Shown: positions 1 to 8,764 of the stretch, piece by piece
Layout: each line of letters starts with the position of its first letter
Numbering within the stretch: the stretch's first letter is position 1
Assembly: GCA_021730785.1 (NCBI GenBank)
Contig: JAKFWF010000067.1
Span: 101,299-165,298, forward strand
Reading direction: 5' to 3'
Length of the DNA stretch: 64,000 nt
From: Hyphomicrobiaceae bacterium
GTDB taxonomy: Bacteria; Pseudomonadota; Alphaproteobacteria; Rhizobiales; Hyphomicrobiaceae
Position numbers and translations under genes: made by a program
The notes under the pieces: model-generated
Seen by the model: only the letters and a program-made list of their open reading frames with translations
Database searches by the model: none
What the model was told of the DNA's origin: nothing

Positions 1-384
1 GAGCAGGGCAAGGCCGCGCCAGGTGCGTCAAGGGCTGCACCCATGGCGGCACCGCAGTTGTCGGGCACGCAGGAGAACGTGATGGTGAGCGGCGCGACCG
101 AGATCGATGCCGCGACCGACACCCATGCTGCCGCGCAACCGGCCGCACCTGCGCGGGCTATCGCACAGCTGCCAGATGCAGCGAACCGCAAAGCGCCACG
201 CAAAGTGGTCGCTGCCAGCCCTGCTGCATCCCCATCGCCCGCAAAGGCCGCAACTGTCGGCCCAGGCATGTCGTCACCCGTCGCCGTCGCCGCTCCCGCC
301 CTGGCCAATGGCGGCGGCTTCTGGGGCTTCGGTTCATCCCCGAAGTACACCTGGCCCGGCGACGCCCCGATCCGTCCGCGATGA
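1..384 (+). CDS. C-terminal part of an Ala/Pro-rich protein of unknown function (cut by window start)
   Basis: The frame is open from base 1 to a TGA at 382-384, so this is the last 127 residues of a gene that begins upstream of the window; the ATG at 43 is probably internal. The visible part is low-complexity and rich in Ala, Pro, Ser and Thr, and ends in a Gly/Trp-containing tail (GGGFWGFGSSPKYTWPG). I recognise no domain. The composition fits a disordered tail of an envelope or secreted protein, but this is a guess. The next gene starts about 100 bp downstream on the same strand. Confidence 0.55.
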   Translation, partial: EQGKAAPGASRAAPMAAPQLSGTQENVMVSGATEIDAATDTHAAAQPAAPARAIAQLPDAANRKAPRKVVAASPAASPSPAKAATVGPGMSSPVAVAAPALANGGGFWGFGSSPKYTWPGDAPIRPR

Positions 385-481
385 CCGAGTGCACAGGCTT
401 GTTATCGTCCAGTTTCGGTGGCAAGCCAGGGGCCGGTGCGACGCATCCCGCGTCGTGTCCGCACGGAACTCCGGTCCGGCA

Positions 482-1609
482 ATGCACGACAATACTGCAA
501 AGGCAGCATTCGTACGGCTCATGGTCGTGGTATCGGCTAGCCTGTCGATACTGCCCAGCGCGCGTGCCGAGCAGAAGCCCGACATTTCGCAGCACCCCAT
601 CGAGGTGGTGCAAGTCGAGTCGCGGCGCATCGAGCATTTCGCGCGCTCCGACGCCTCGCGGCGCAGCTTCGGCAAGCTCGAGTTCCGCGGCGGGCTCGTA
701 CTGACGTCGCCATCGGCCAACTTCGGCGGCTGGTCCGCATTCGAAATCGATGCCGATGGTCGCCGCTTCCTGGCCATTTCCGACGCTGGCGCCTGGATGA
801 CCGGTACGCTCGCCTATGAAGGCAAGGCGCCGGTCGAGGTGCGTGATGTGCGGCTTGGTCCGATCACCGGCATGGCCGGTGCGCGCCTGACCAAGGATCG
901 CGACCGCGACGCAGAAGGCGTCGTGTTGCTGGAGGGCAACCTTTCGAAGGGCACGGTATTGATCTCCTTCGAGCAGAATCACCGCATCGGCAGGTTTTCC
1001 GTCACCGACAAGGGGCTAGGTGCACCGCTCGGCTACCTGACCTTGCCGCATGAGGTGAAGCGCCAGTCGTCCAACAAGTCACTCGAGTCGGTTTGTATCC
1101 TGCGCGGCGGGCCGGACAAAGGGGCGATCGTGACCTTATCCGAGCGCTACCCCGACCGCACCGGCACGCGCCAAACCGGATGGCTGTTGCCAGCGGGCGC
1201 CCAATCGTCGGCCGGTGCCTGGCGGACCTTGCAGATCCGCAACCTCGACGGCTACGACCTGACCGACTGCCGTGGCTTGGCCGACGGCAGCTTGCTCGTG
1301 CTCGAGCGGCGCTTTCGCTGGAGCACCTGGTATGAAGGCGTGAAAATGCGTTTGCGAAGGTTTTCGGCCAGCGAGATGCGCGGCGGCGGGCCCATGGAGG
1401 GCGAGGTTCTGCTGCAGGCCGGCCAGGAGCACGAGATCGACAACATGGAAGGCTTGAGCGTGCATCGCACCGCCAAGGGTGAGACCATTCTGACGCTGAT
1501 CTCGGACAACAACTTCAGTACGTTCGTCCAGCGCACGGTGCTGCTGCAGTTTGCCTTGAACGATGGGCCAGCGGTCGTCCAGCAGCAGGCTGTCACGGCA
1601 AAGCCGTAG
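482..1609 (+). CDS. esterase-like activity of phytase family protein, exported
   Basis: A 375-residue protein. The N-terminus (about 30 residues, hydrophobic core VVVSASLSIL, then PSARA) reads as a signal peptide, so it is probably periplasmic. The body matches what I know of the phytase-like esterase family (Pfam PF13449): a beta-rich fold with FGGWSAFEIDADGRRFLAISD near the front, a mid-section with ESVCILRGG, and a late block (EIDNMEGLSVHR, then LTLISDNNFS) typical of the family's last blades. The frame is open further upstream, but the residues before 482 look non-coding and the signal peptide fixes the start near 482; a start at 521 is the alternative. The substrate is unknown. It converges on rpmB. 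Confidence 0.8.
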   Translation: MHDNTAKAAFVRLMVVVSASLSILPSARAEQKPDISQHPIEVVQVESRRIEHFARSDASRRSFGKLEFRGGLVLTSPSANFGGWSAFEIDADGRRFLAISDAGAWMTGTLAYEGKAPVEVRDVRLGPITGMAGARLTKDRDRDAEGVVLLEGNLSKGTVLISFEQNHRIGRFSVTDKGLGAPLGYLTLPHEVKRQSSNKSLESVCILRGGPDKGAIVTLSERYPDRTGTRQTGWLLPAGAQSSAGAWRTLQIRNLDGYDLTDCRGLADGSLLVLERRFRWSTWYEGVKMRLRRFSASEMRGGGPMEGEVLLQAGQEHEIDNMEGLSVHRTAKGETILTLISDNNFSTFVQRTVLLQFALNDGPAVVQQQAVTAKP

Positions 1610-1703
1610 CGGCGCCGCACCCGCCCCGGCCAGGAAGGCCGACAGGGGAAGGCACGCAGGGATTCTCACGTTCTATCTGCGCCGCGGATCGGTTTGCCGA
1701 CGA

Positions 1704-2015
1704 TCAGGCTGCCGCTACAGCGGCAGCCGCTTCGGCCTTGGCCTTCATCACGTCGCGCTTGAGTTTCTGGCAGCGCTCCGACAATTCGTCGTCGTGGGCT
1801 TTGAGCAGATATGCATCAAGGCCGCCGCGATGTTCGACCGACTTCAGGGCATGCGCGCTCACCCGCAGGCGGAACTGGCGGCCGCCGAGCGCATCGCTGA
1901 TCAAGCTCACGTTGCACAGGTTCGGCCGGAACTTGCGCCGTGTCTTGTTTTCAGCGTGGCTCCGGTTGTTGCCGGACTGTGGCAACTTGCCGGACAACTC
2001 GCAACACCGCGTCAT
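1704..2015 (-). CDS. rpmB: 50S ribosomal protein L28
   Basis: A 103-residue basic protein of the large ribosomal subunit. The N-terminal block ([20 protein letters not shown], then [12 protein letters not shown]) and the central [20 protein letters not shown] segment are diagnostic of alphaproteobacterial L28. The C-terminus ends in a short Ala-rich tail. The ATG at 2015 has a good ribosome binding site (AGGGAG) about 8 bases upstream; the longer open frame above it is not L28-like. The gene is monocistronic and convergent with the phytase-like gene. About 300 bp separate it from pgk on the other strand, so promoters for both must lie in 2016-2315. Confidence 0.97.
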   Translation of the reverse strand: MTRCCELSGKLPQSGNNRSHAENKTRRKFRPNLCNVSLISDALGGRQFRLRVSAHALKSVEHRGGLDAYLLKAHDDELSERCQKLKRDVMKAKAEAAAAVAAA

Positions 2016-2315
2016 GGCAATCAACTCCCTCTGGCGCACTGCCGGCCCGCGCAAACGGGGGCGATGCGGTCTGTTGTTTCGCGTTATCGCTCGGGATATC
2101 TCACGGGATAAGCGGCCGCAGGCGTCGTCGCCAGCAGCATCGATCGAGGGGTGTCTAAGGGCTCCAGCCGTTGCAGTCAAGCTGCGACAGAGCCGGGTCC
2201 AGGGCGTCAGTTTGCATTTCGCCTTGATCGTGTTCCCTTGCCTTTGGCCAGGCGCGCGCGCTATTGCGCGCTCTCATGAACCTACAACCCGATCGATTCT
2301 GACGCGGCGGCGCCC

Positions 2316-3515
2316 ATGAACCTCGACAAGCTCAAGACGACGGCCGGCATCGATGTGGCGGGCAAGCGCGTGCTGGTGCGCTGTGATCTCAACGTGCCCA
2401 TGGCCGAGGGCCGGGTTAGCGATGCGACCCGACTGGCGCGGCTCGTGCCGGGTCTCAAGGACTTGTCGAGCCGCGGCGCCCGGGTGATCGTGATGTCGCA
2501 CTTCGGGCGGCCCAAGGGCGTCGAGGCCGCGCTGTCGCTCGGTCCCATCGCGGCCGAACTCTCGCTGCTGGTGGGGCAGCCTGTTGCGTTCGCGCCCGAT
2601 TGCATCGGCGAGGCGGCGGTCAAGGCGGTGTATGCGCTGGCGCCCGGCGGCATCGCGGTGCTGGAAAACTTGCGCTTTCACAAGGGCGAGGAAAAGAACG
2701 ACGCGGCGTTCGCCCGCGAACTGGCGGCGCTCGGCGATCTCTTCGTCGGCGATGCGTTTTCCTGTGCCCACCGCGCGCACGCCTCGACCGAGGGCATCAC
2801 GCACCATCTGCCGTCTTACGCCGGGCCACTGATGATGGAGGAGATCAACGCGCTTCGCGGGGCGCTCGACAAGCCGCGGCGGCCGACAGCGGCCGTGGTC
2901 GGCGGCGCCAAGGTGTCGACCAAGATCCCCGTGCTGGAGAACTTGCTCGCCAAGGTCGACAAGCTGATCATCGGCGGCGGCATGGCCAACACCTTCCTGC
3001 AGGCCCAGGGCCATGCGGTCGGCAAGTCATTGTGCGAGCCAGATTTCGCTCGCACCGCGCTCGACATCATCGCGGCCGCGAAAGCGCGCGGCGCCGAAAT
3101 CGTCCTCCCGGTCGATGCGGTGATCGCGCGCGAGTTCAAGGCGGGGGCGGCTTCGTCGGTGGTCGACGTGGCCGCCTGCCCAGTGGACGCCATGATCCTC
3201 GACGTCGGCCCGAAGTCGGTCGCACATCTGACAAAAGTCCTGGAGGGATGCCACACGCTGCTGTGGAACGGCCCGCTCGGCGCCTTCGAGATCGAGCCGT
3301 TCGGGGGCGGTACGTTTGCGCTCGCCAAGGCCGCAGCCACCATGACGCGGGCGGGCAAGCTCGTCTCGGTCGCAGGTGGCGGCGATACGGTGGCGGCGCT
3401 GAACATGGCCGGCGTCACGGATCAGTTCACCTACGTGTCGACCGCCGGCGGCGCGTTTCTCGAATGGCTCGAGGGGCGACAGTTGCCCGGCGTTGCTGCG
3501 CTGACTCGGGGGTGA
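2316..3515 (+). CDS. pgk: phosphoglycerate kinase
   Basis: A 399-residue cytosolic glycolytic enzyme that converts 1,3-bisphosphoglycerate and ADP to 3-phosphoglycerate and ATP. The N-terminal signature VLVRCDLNVPM (about residues 19-29), the substrate-binding SHFGRPKG block, FVGDAFSCAHRAHAS and the C-terminal nucleotide loop (VAGGGDTVAAL) are all present, and the length is normal. No strong ribosome binding site is visible before the ATG, but no other start fits. The neighbours gap and fba that often accompany pgk are absent here; the next gene on the strand is gph, after a hairpin-bearing 175-bp spacer. Confidence 0.97.
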   Translation: MNLDKLKTTAGIDVAGKRVLVRCDLNVPMAEGRVSDATRLARLVPGLKDLSSRGARVIVMSHFGRPKGVEAALSLGPIAAELSLLVGQPVAFAPDCIGEAAVKAVYALAPGGIAVLENLRFHKGEEKNDAAFARELAALGDLFVGDAFSCAHRAHASTEGITHHLPSYAGPLMMEEINALRGALDKPRRPTAAVVGGAKVSTKIPVLENLLAKVDKLIIGGGMANTFLQAQGHAVGKSLCEPDFARTALDIIAAAKARGAEIVLPVDAVIAREFKAGAASSVVDVAACPVDAMILDVGPKSVAHLTKVLEGCHTLLWNGPLGAFEIEPFGGGTFALAKAAATMTRAGKLVSVAGGGDTVAALNMAGVTDQFTYVSTAGGAFLEWLEGRQLPGVAALTRG

Positions 3516-3534
3516 AAGTGCTCGCTTCGCGAAC

Positions 3535-3632
3535 GGGGCTGCCGCCCCATGCCCCGCTCGGTGGGATACCCGCCGAACCACCCGCTTTTTTGCAGTCAAA
3601 AATAGAGGGAGTCCGAGGGATACATCCCTCGG
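3535..3632. repeat. two hairpins in the pgk-gph spacer
   Basis: The spacer holds a small hairpin at 3535-3548 (GGGGC, loop TGCC, GCCCC) and a perfect 8-bp one at 3613-3632 (CCGAGGGA, loop TACA, TCCCTCGG). Between them is a short T-run and A-run (CTTTTTTGCAG, TCAAAAAT). No clean poly-T follows either stem, so they are weak terminators at best. The arrangement resembles dispersed intergenic elements seen in proteobacteria, but no second copy is visible in this window. Confidence 0.4.
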
Positions 3633-3690
3633 CGGGGCGCGGGACAGGCCTCGCTTCGCGCGCGAGGGCGAACATTGCTGGAGCAGGACC

Positions 3691-4368
3691 ATGACCACCC
3701 GCTGGCCGCGCGCCGTGATCTTCGACCTCGACGGCACGCTGGTCGACAGTGCGCCCGACATCGCCGAAGCGCTGAACACGGCCATGGCCCCGCTCGGCGC
3801 GAAGGCGTTCGACACGGCGGCGGTCATCAAGCTGATCGGCGGCGGCGCCATGGCCGCGATCGACAAGGCGCTGATCGCAGCTGAAATCGAAGCCAATCCA
3901 GAAACCCGCCGCAGCATCCTGCAGCGCTTCATGGTTGCCTACACGGACGTATCTGCGAAAGGACGTGGGTTGTTCCCCGGGGCCGACGACCTGCTGGTCT
4001 CGCTCATCGGCGATGGCATCAGCTGCGGCATCTGCACCAACAAGGCCGAGGATGTGGCGCACGTGGCCCTGAAGGCATTGGGCATCGCGCACCACTTCGG
4101 CTCGGTCGTCGGCGCCTCCAGCCGGCTGCCGAAGAAACCCGATGCGGCGATGCTGCGCGCCAACTTGGCTGAGCTTGGCGTGACGGCCGCCGAATGCGTC
4201 TTCATCGGCGACAGTCCAGCCGACCATGGCGTTGCCCGGGCGGCCGGCGTGCCGGTCATTCTCGTCGACTTCGGCTATACGCACACGCCCGTGCGCGATC
4301 TTGGCGCCGATGCAGTGGTGTCGCACTTGCGTGAAATCAGAGCAGCAATCGGTTCACTCAGGCGGTAG
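3691..4368 (+). CDS. gph: phosphoglycolate phosphatase-like HAD hydrolase
   Basis: A 225-residue HAD-superfamily hydrolase that probably clears 2-phosphoglycolate formed during DNA repair or oxygenase activity. Motif I is VIFDLDGTLVDS (about residues 9-20), with the Asp nucleophile and general acid. Motif II (CTNK) follows the cap domain, motif III is the Lys in LPKKPD, and motif IV is FIGDSPAD. The start has GGAGCAGG just upstream. Length and motif order match Gph and related PGP phosphatases; substrate assignment within this family is never certain from sequence. A very short membrane-like frame starts 6 bp after the stop. Confidence 0.9.
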   Translation: MTTRWPRAVIFDLDGTLVDSAPDIAEALNTAMAPLGAKAFDTAAVIKLIGGGAMAAIDKALIAAEIEANPETRRSILQRFMVAYTDVSAKGRGLFPGADDLLVSLIGDGISCGICTNKAEDVAHVALKALGIAHHFGSVVGASSRLPKKPDAAMLRANLAELGVTAAECVFIGDSPADHGVARAAGVPVILVDFGYTHTPVRDLGADAVVSHLREIRAAIGSLRR

Positions 4369-4374
4369 TGCCCC

Positions 4375-4551
4375 ATGATGACAGCGCAGCTCTGGGGTCG
4401 GCCGACGCTGGTCGCGCTCCTCGGTGCGGTTGCCACAGCCTGTCTACTGGCCGCCTCCCACATGCGATCCCATGCTCGCCTCCCTCATGGACCTACCGCA
4501 TTCACACAAGTGATTCGGCGTTCGAATTATTTAGGAATTGCAGCAACTTAA
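4375..4551 (+). CDS. possible small membrane protein (58 codons)
   Basis: A short open frame begins 6 bp after the gph stop with two adjacent ATG codons. It encodes one plausible membrane helix (roughly residues 10-28, TLVALLGAVATACLLAA) followed by a short basic tail. The tight spacing to gph would fit cotranscription. The second half becomes AT-richer than the surroundings. I recognise no family, and a frame of this length in GC-rich DNA can arise by chance. Confidence 0.25.
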   Translation: MMTAQLWGRPTLVALLGAVATACLLAASHMRSHARLPHGPTAFTQVIRRSNYLGIAAT

Positions 4552-5046
4552 AAACATAGCTGTGCGGATCATGCGCTCCCCCTTCTCGTCTTGGCCGCGG
4601 AGGCGGTCCTCCACGACAATGTGCCGCAGGCGCGGTGCTTGGGCCAATGACAGCGCGGGACAGGCATCTGGGGCCTCCTTAAACACCATGGGGTTGAACC
4701 TTGTCGTGGACGGCCGCCTACGCGGCCGTGACGAAAACGCCCGAGATTTGGCCGAACTCTTGTTCGGCCAAATCTCGGCTCACACGGCCCCTGCAACCGA
4801 CATGTGTGAATCCGGTAGCCCTAGTGGAGTGCCTGGTGCCCGCATGACGCGCAAATGACATTGCCGCAACCGTTGGTGGTGCCTAGCCGTGTGTTGCCGT
4901 GAGCACAGGACGCAAGGGCCGTGATCGGCCGGACGCGGGGATGGGGGTGCGCCGGCAGGGGAGGGCCCGTCCTGTGGACTTGATCCGTCTGGCGGGTCGC
5001 TCTAGCGTTCCCGTGTCCCATCAGCGCCACAACCTGCGAGGCCGTC
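4552..5046. other. gene-poor stretch between gph and the agmatinase gene
   Basis: No convincing gene on the plus strand. It opens with an AT-richer patch, then holds a strong inverted repeat (separate entry). A minus-strand frame at 4821-5021 ends in a Cys/His-rich tail (CGNVICASCGH) that resembles half of a zinc ribbon; it may be a small gene or a remnant, but start and codon use are unconvincing. The last 100 bp should contain the promoter of the agmatinase-family gene. Confidence 0.4.
4711..4778. repeat. tandem pair of perfect inverted repeats
   Basis: First arm pair: CGGCCGC (4711-4717) and GCGGCCG (4722-4728), loop CTAC. Second: a perfect 17-bp stem at 4741-4757 and 4762-4778 with a four-base loop TCTT. 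On the plus strand no T-run follows. Read on the minus strand, the 17-bp stem is followed by GCGTTTTCG, so it could terminate minus-strand transcription from the Cys-rich frame at 4821-5021. It could also be a structured small RNA or protein-binding site. Confidence 0.6.
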
Positions 5047-6090
5047 ATGTCGCCTGAAAAACTTGCAGCCTTGCGCGCCAAGTATGGTGCAGCGAGCGCG
5101 AGCGATGTGTTCGATCCCGAGTTCAAGAAGGTGGTCAATCTGCTGTTTTCCGGCACCGATCGGCGAGCGAAGCCCTATGAGGGCGTGTCGACGTTTCTCG
5201 ATCTGCCGCTGCTGGCCGATGCCCACAAGTCGGACGATATCGCCGGACTCGACGTGGTGATCGTCGGCGTGCCGATGGATCTGGGCGTCACCAATCGCCC
5301 GGGGGCCCGCTTTGGTCCACGCGCCGTGCGCGCCGTCGAGCGGATCGGGCCCTATCATCATGTTCACAAGCAAGTGCCGTCGGCGCGCGTGAAGGCGGCC
5401 GACATCGGCGACGTGGCGTTCCGCTCGCGCTATAGTCTTGAAAACAGCCACGAAGATATCGAAGCGTATTTTGCCAAGCTGGCCGCGGCCAAGGTGGCAC
5501 CGGTTGCCGTTGGCGGCGACCATTCCATTTCCCTGCCGATCCTGAAGGCGCTCGGCCGGCAGCGCCCGCTCGGCATGATCCACATCGATGCCCATTGCGA
5601 CACGGGCGGTCCCTTTGAAGGTTCGAAGTTCCATCACGGCGGACCGTTCCGCGAGGCCGTGCTGGCCGGTGTGCTCGATCCGTCCCGCACGATCCAGATC
5701 GGCATTCGAGGCAATTCCGAGTATCTGTGGGAGTTCTCCTACGACAGCGGCATGACGGTGCTCCACGCCGAGACGTTCATGCGGCTCGGTGTGGACGGCA
5801 CCATCGCGCGGATCCGTGAACTTGTCGGCAGCGGCCCTACCTACCTGTCGTTCGATATCGACAGTCTCGATCCGGCGTTTGCTCCGGGCACCGGCACGCC
5901 CGAAATCGGGGGGCTGAGTTCGGCAGAGGCGATGGCGCTGATCCGCGGCTGCGCCGGGCTCGACATCGTCGGCGGCGACGTGGTCGAGGTGGCGCCGCAG
6001 TACGATGCGACCACCAATACGGCACACGCCGGTGCGCAAATGCTGTTCGAGATCTTCTCGGTGGTTGCCATGGGGCGCGCATGCGTGTGA
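5047..6090 (+). CDS. agmatinase/arginase family (ureohydrolase) protein
   Basis: A 347-residue binuclear manganese ureohydrolase that splits urea from a guanidino compound. Metal-binding motifs are complete: VGGDHSIS, HIDAHCDT and SFDIDSLDPAFAPGTGTPE. The PGARFGPRAVR loop and C-terminal DVVEVAPQYD are typical of agmatinase and guanidino-acid hydrolases rather than arginase. It has about 40 extra N-terminal residues compared with compact SpeB, as in many family members acting on guanidinobutyrate or guanidinopropionate. No polyamine genes are adjacent, so the true substrate is open. Start codon ATG at 5047. Confidence 0.9.
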   Translation: MSPEKLAALRAKYGAASASDVFDPEFKKVVNLLFSGTDRRAKPYEGVSTFLDLPLLADAHKSDDIAGLDVVIVGVPMDLGVTNRPGARFGPRAVRAVERIGPYHHVHKQVPSARVKAADIGDVAFRSRYSLENSHEDIEAYFAKLAAAKVAPVAVGGDHSISLPILKALGRQRPLGMIHIDAHCDTGGPFEGSKFHHGGPFREAVLAGVLDPSRTIQIGIRGNSEYLWEFSYDSGMTVLHAETFMRLGVDGTIARIRELVGSGPTYLSFDIDSLDPAFAPGTGTPEIGGLSSAEAMALIRGCAGLDIVGGDVVEVAPQYDATTNTAHAGAQMLFEIFSVVAMGRACV

Positions 6091-6110
6091 TCGCAGCCGC
6101 GAAGGTTTGC

Positions 6111-6668
6111 TCAAAAGAACGTTGCCGAAGCAGGCGCGCGCAGGTTCTTGCGCAGGAACGTCACGGGCAGATTGCGCTCAGGAGGTACCAAGCGGGTGCC
6201 GTAGGACGTGATACCGTAGCCGGCCCGCTCGAAGAAGGCGGTGGCATTGGGTGTCGAGCGGGCGATCAGCGACGTGTGCCCGGTTGCCTCGGCAGCGCCC
6301 TCCACCTCGGCCAGCATGCGCCGGCCGATCCCCATGCGCCAATAAAGCGGCAGCACATGGCACCAGCGGATGCGTGCCACCGGGCTGCCCTGCACCAACG
6401 ACGACCAGCCCGCCGTGCCGACTAAACGTTGGTCGATGAAGGCGCCAAGCAGACGGCCGCCGACGATCGCAGCCTCCACTTCAGCCCCGTAGGTCGCCGA
6501 GCTGATATAGGCGACATAATCGTCAAGTTCCGCTTCGCTCGACCAGCCATGTCCGCCGTCGCGCAAGGACCGACCATGCACATAGCGCACCGCCGCCATT
6601 TCATCGATCGGCACCAAGGCCAGCACGGCCGCGGCAAAAATGGCGGCACGATCCGGCACGGTTGTCAC
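6111..6668 (-). CDS. GNAT family N-acetyltransferase
   Basis: About 185 residues with a GNAT core: the acetyl-CoA pyrophosphate loop is in LYWRMGIGRRMLAE, preceded by the beta-strand VARIRWCHVLP and followed by TPNATAFFERAGYG, the usual last helix and strand. The start is best placed at a GTG (6668-6666) that overlaps the TGA of the upstream DUF2865 gene as GTGA, which suggests translational coupling. The acceptor is unknown. Confidence 0.85.
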   Translation of the reverse strand: MTTVPDRAAIFAAAVLALVPIDEMAAVRYVHGRSLRDGGHGWSSEAELDDYVAYISSATYGAEVEAAIVGGRLLGAFIDQRLVGTAGWSSLVQGSPVARIRWCHVLPLYWRMGIGRRMLAEVEGAAEATGHTSLIARSTPNATAFFERAGYGITSYGTRLVPPERNLPVTFLRKNLRAPASATFF

Positions 6669-7705
6669 CGCCGGGGCGGCTGGGCGGGGGGAATTGGCAC
6701 GTCTGCCCGCCGCTCGGGCGGCTGGCTGCTCGGTACGTATTCGGCCTGCTTGCAGGAACAGCCCTGGACGTATTCCTTCTGGTAGCGGAAGGCCGTGCGC
6801 AGGCTCTTGTAGGGCTGCTTGGACTTGGCCGACGTCGCCTCCTGCATGCTGCCGCCGGGGTTTTGATGATAGAACAACTCGGCAGGGGCCGCGCACTTCG
6901 ACTGGCAGATGTCGGCGTCGCGTTCGAAGTGGGTCGGCAGGGTCGAGAAGCTGACTGGGAAGTAGTAGCCATCGCACAGGCGCACGCACACGGTGCGATA
7001 GGTCGCGAACGGCAGGTTGCCGAACTGCCCGCTGCCGGCACCGCCCGCATCCTCGTCCTGCCACAGCGGCGAAAACGGACCACGGCGGTTTGCTTCCTGC
7101 TGGTAGTTGGCACCGCAATTGTTGCGGGCAAGCTCGCGGATGATGTCGTCCTGGTAGGAACGGCCGCCGGAGGAAATCATCTGCTGGCGCTGGGCGTCCA
7201 GCTCGCCGATGCGGCGGCGCCCGGCTTCCACCTGCGCATTGAGGTCGACGCAGGCGCGCGTGCGCTTCAAGGTCTTGGAGAACAAGAAGAATTCGAAGCA
7301 ATCCTGGCGGTCGAGCTGCTGTACGCCCTGCTGCACGGCCCGGTCGGCCGCGCGGATGTCCGCCTCGATCTTCGGCAGTAATTCGCGTGACTGCGAACCG
7401 CGGTTTGAGTCCTGTGCCAGCCGCTGCTCGAGTTGGAGGCAGATCGGATTGCCGCTGTTGCTGTTGTTGTTGCGCACTGATCCCTGCGGGGTGCCGTAGG
7501 CCGGTGGTGCCGGCGCCGGCACCGGCGCATTGGCGGGCGGGCGATAGACGGGATCACGGGGGACCGGGCTCTGCTGCTTCTCCCATGGCCATCCCCAGCC
7601 CTGCGCGACCGCGGCGGACGGCACGGCCATGGATAGGCAAAGCGCAACGAGGCCTGCTGCAGCAAGCACCTGCCTCCACACCTGTCCCGTGATCGCGCTG
7701 CTCAT
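6665..7705 (-). CDS. DUF2865 domain-containing exported protein
   Basis: A 346-residue protein with a signal peptide (residues about 1-34, core VLAAAGLVALCLSMAV, cleavage near VAQG). A Pro/Asn-rich linker follows, then a helical region (about 90-190) with coiled-coil character and several Cys, then the conserved alphaproteobacterial DUF2865 block CVRLCDGYYFPVSFST, followed by FERDADICQSKC and a downstream CSCK. The paired cysteines suggest disulfides in the periplasm. The ATG at 7705 is chosen because it begins the signal peptide; the frame is open upstream but not convincing. Function is unknown in the family. Its stop overlaps the GNAT start. Confidence 0.85.
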   Translation of the reverse strand: MSSAITGQVWRQVLAAAGLVALCLSMAVPSAAVAQGWGWPWEKQQSPVPRDPVYRPPANAPVPAPAPPAYGTPQGSVRNNNSNSGNPICLQLEQRLAQDSNRGSQSRELLPKIEADIRAADRAVQQGVQQLDRQDCFEFFLFSKTLKRTRACVDLNAQVEAGRRRIGELDAQRQQMISSGGRSYQDDIIRELARNNCGANYQQEANRRGPFSPLWQDEDAGGAGSGQFGNLPFATYRTVCVRLCDGYYFPVSFSTLPTHFERDADICQSKCAAPAELFYHQNPGGSMQEATSAKSKQPYKSLRTAFRYQKEYVQGCSCKQAEYVPSSQPPERRADVPIPPAQPPRR

Positions 7706-7878
7706 TCCGCTGGTGCTGTCCACTTGCGATTGTGACTCGCCAAATTCTCCAAGATTTTTCTTGTCACTAGCATAAGTCGGGCGTGAGGGGATAATGCAGC
7801 TGAAATGCGGCACATCGTCCTGTTAATAGGACATTCCTGCAACAGATGTCGCTGCTCGCCGCGCCACATCGGCGATGG

Positions 7879-8595
7879 TCAAAACTTCGCGACCAGTTCG
7901 TCGGTCGCTGGCGCGCTGTCGGAGCCGGCTGCCGCCGCCCGAATGGCCGGCACGATCTGCTCGGCTCGGTCGACCACCACGAATCGTACCTCAAGGCCGG
8001 CGCGGATGAATGCGTCGCTCTTCATGTGCTGGAGCAAACTCAGGAACGGGCTCCAGAAGCCGTCGATGTTGGCTACTACGATCGGTTTGTTGTGCTGGCC
8101 GAGCTGCGACCAGGTGAGCTGCTCGACCAGCTCTTCCAGTGTGCCGATGCCGCCCGGCAGCGCGACGAAGGCGTCGGACCGCTGGTACATCAGCATCTTG
8201 CGTTCGTGCATGTTGTCCGTGACGATCAGTTCGTCGACATCGCGCAACATGCGCTCCTTGCCCGACAGGAACGCCGGGATGATGCCGGTGACGGTGCCGC
8301 CGCCCGCGAGCGTCGCCCGCGCGACTTCCCCCATCAGGCCCAAACTGCCGCCGCCATAGACGAGGCGGATGCCACCGGCGGCGAAGGCGGAACCAAGGGT
8401 TTGGGCCGCCGCCACGTAAGCCGGGTTCAAGCCCGGGCCAGAGCCGCAGTACACGCATACGCTGGCAACGGTGCCGGCAGCCTGCGTAGTGGGCGGCGCA
8501 GCAGCGGGGGACGGCGGGGGCATGGGCGGCTTCCGAATCGACTGCGGGTTGCCTCCATTGTGCGCTGAAACGGGAGCCGTTGTCTTGTCTGTCAT
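7879..8595 (-). CDS. LOG family (TIGR00730) Rossmann-fold protein, possible nucleotide phosphoribohydrolase
   Basis: About 238 residues. The two family signatures are clear: YGGGSLGLMG and LPGGIGTLEELVE, with the ERK arginine (MHERKMLM) between them. Proteins of this family release the base from nucleoside 5'-monophosphates; plant-type members activate cytokinins, while bacterial members act on AMP-like substrates. The N-terminus before SVCVYCGSGPG is a disordered Pro/Ala-rich extension. The ATG at 8595 is preferred over a TTG at 8649 with no ribosome binding site. The gene stands alone, divergent from the LysM gene. Confidence 0.88.
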   Translation of the reverse strand: MTDKTTAPVSAHNGGNPQSIRKPPMPPPSPAAAPPTTQAAGTVASVCVYCGSGPGLNPAYVAAAQTLGSAFAAGGIRLVYGGGSLGLMGEVARATLAGGGTVTGIIPAFLSGKERMLRDVDELIVTDNMHERKMLMYQRSDAFVALPGGIGTLEELVEQLTWSQLGQHNKPIVVANIDGFWSPFLSLLQHMKSDAFIRAGLEVRFVVVDRAEQIVPAIRAAAAGSDSAPATDELVAKF

Positions 8596-8764
8596 CGGAC
8601 AAGAGGGAAGGGACAGTTTTGGGCCGAATTGCGGCGACGGCGATGCCAAGGTGGTGTGCGGACCGTATGCGGTGGTCTCTCCGCGCTGCTCCTTTGCTTC
8701 ATGCGACTGATCGGGCTACACTGGGCGCCAAACGTGTAGCAACTTCTTAGTTTGGCGTCCTAAA

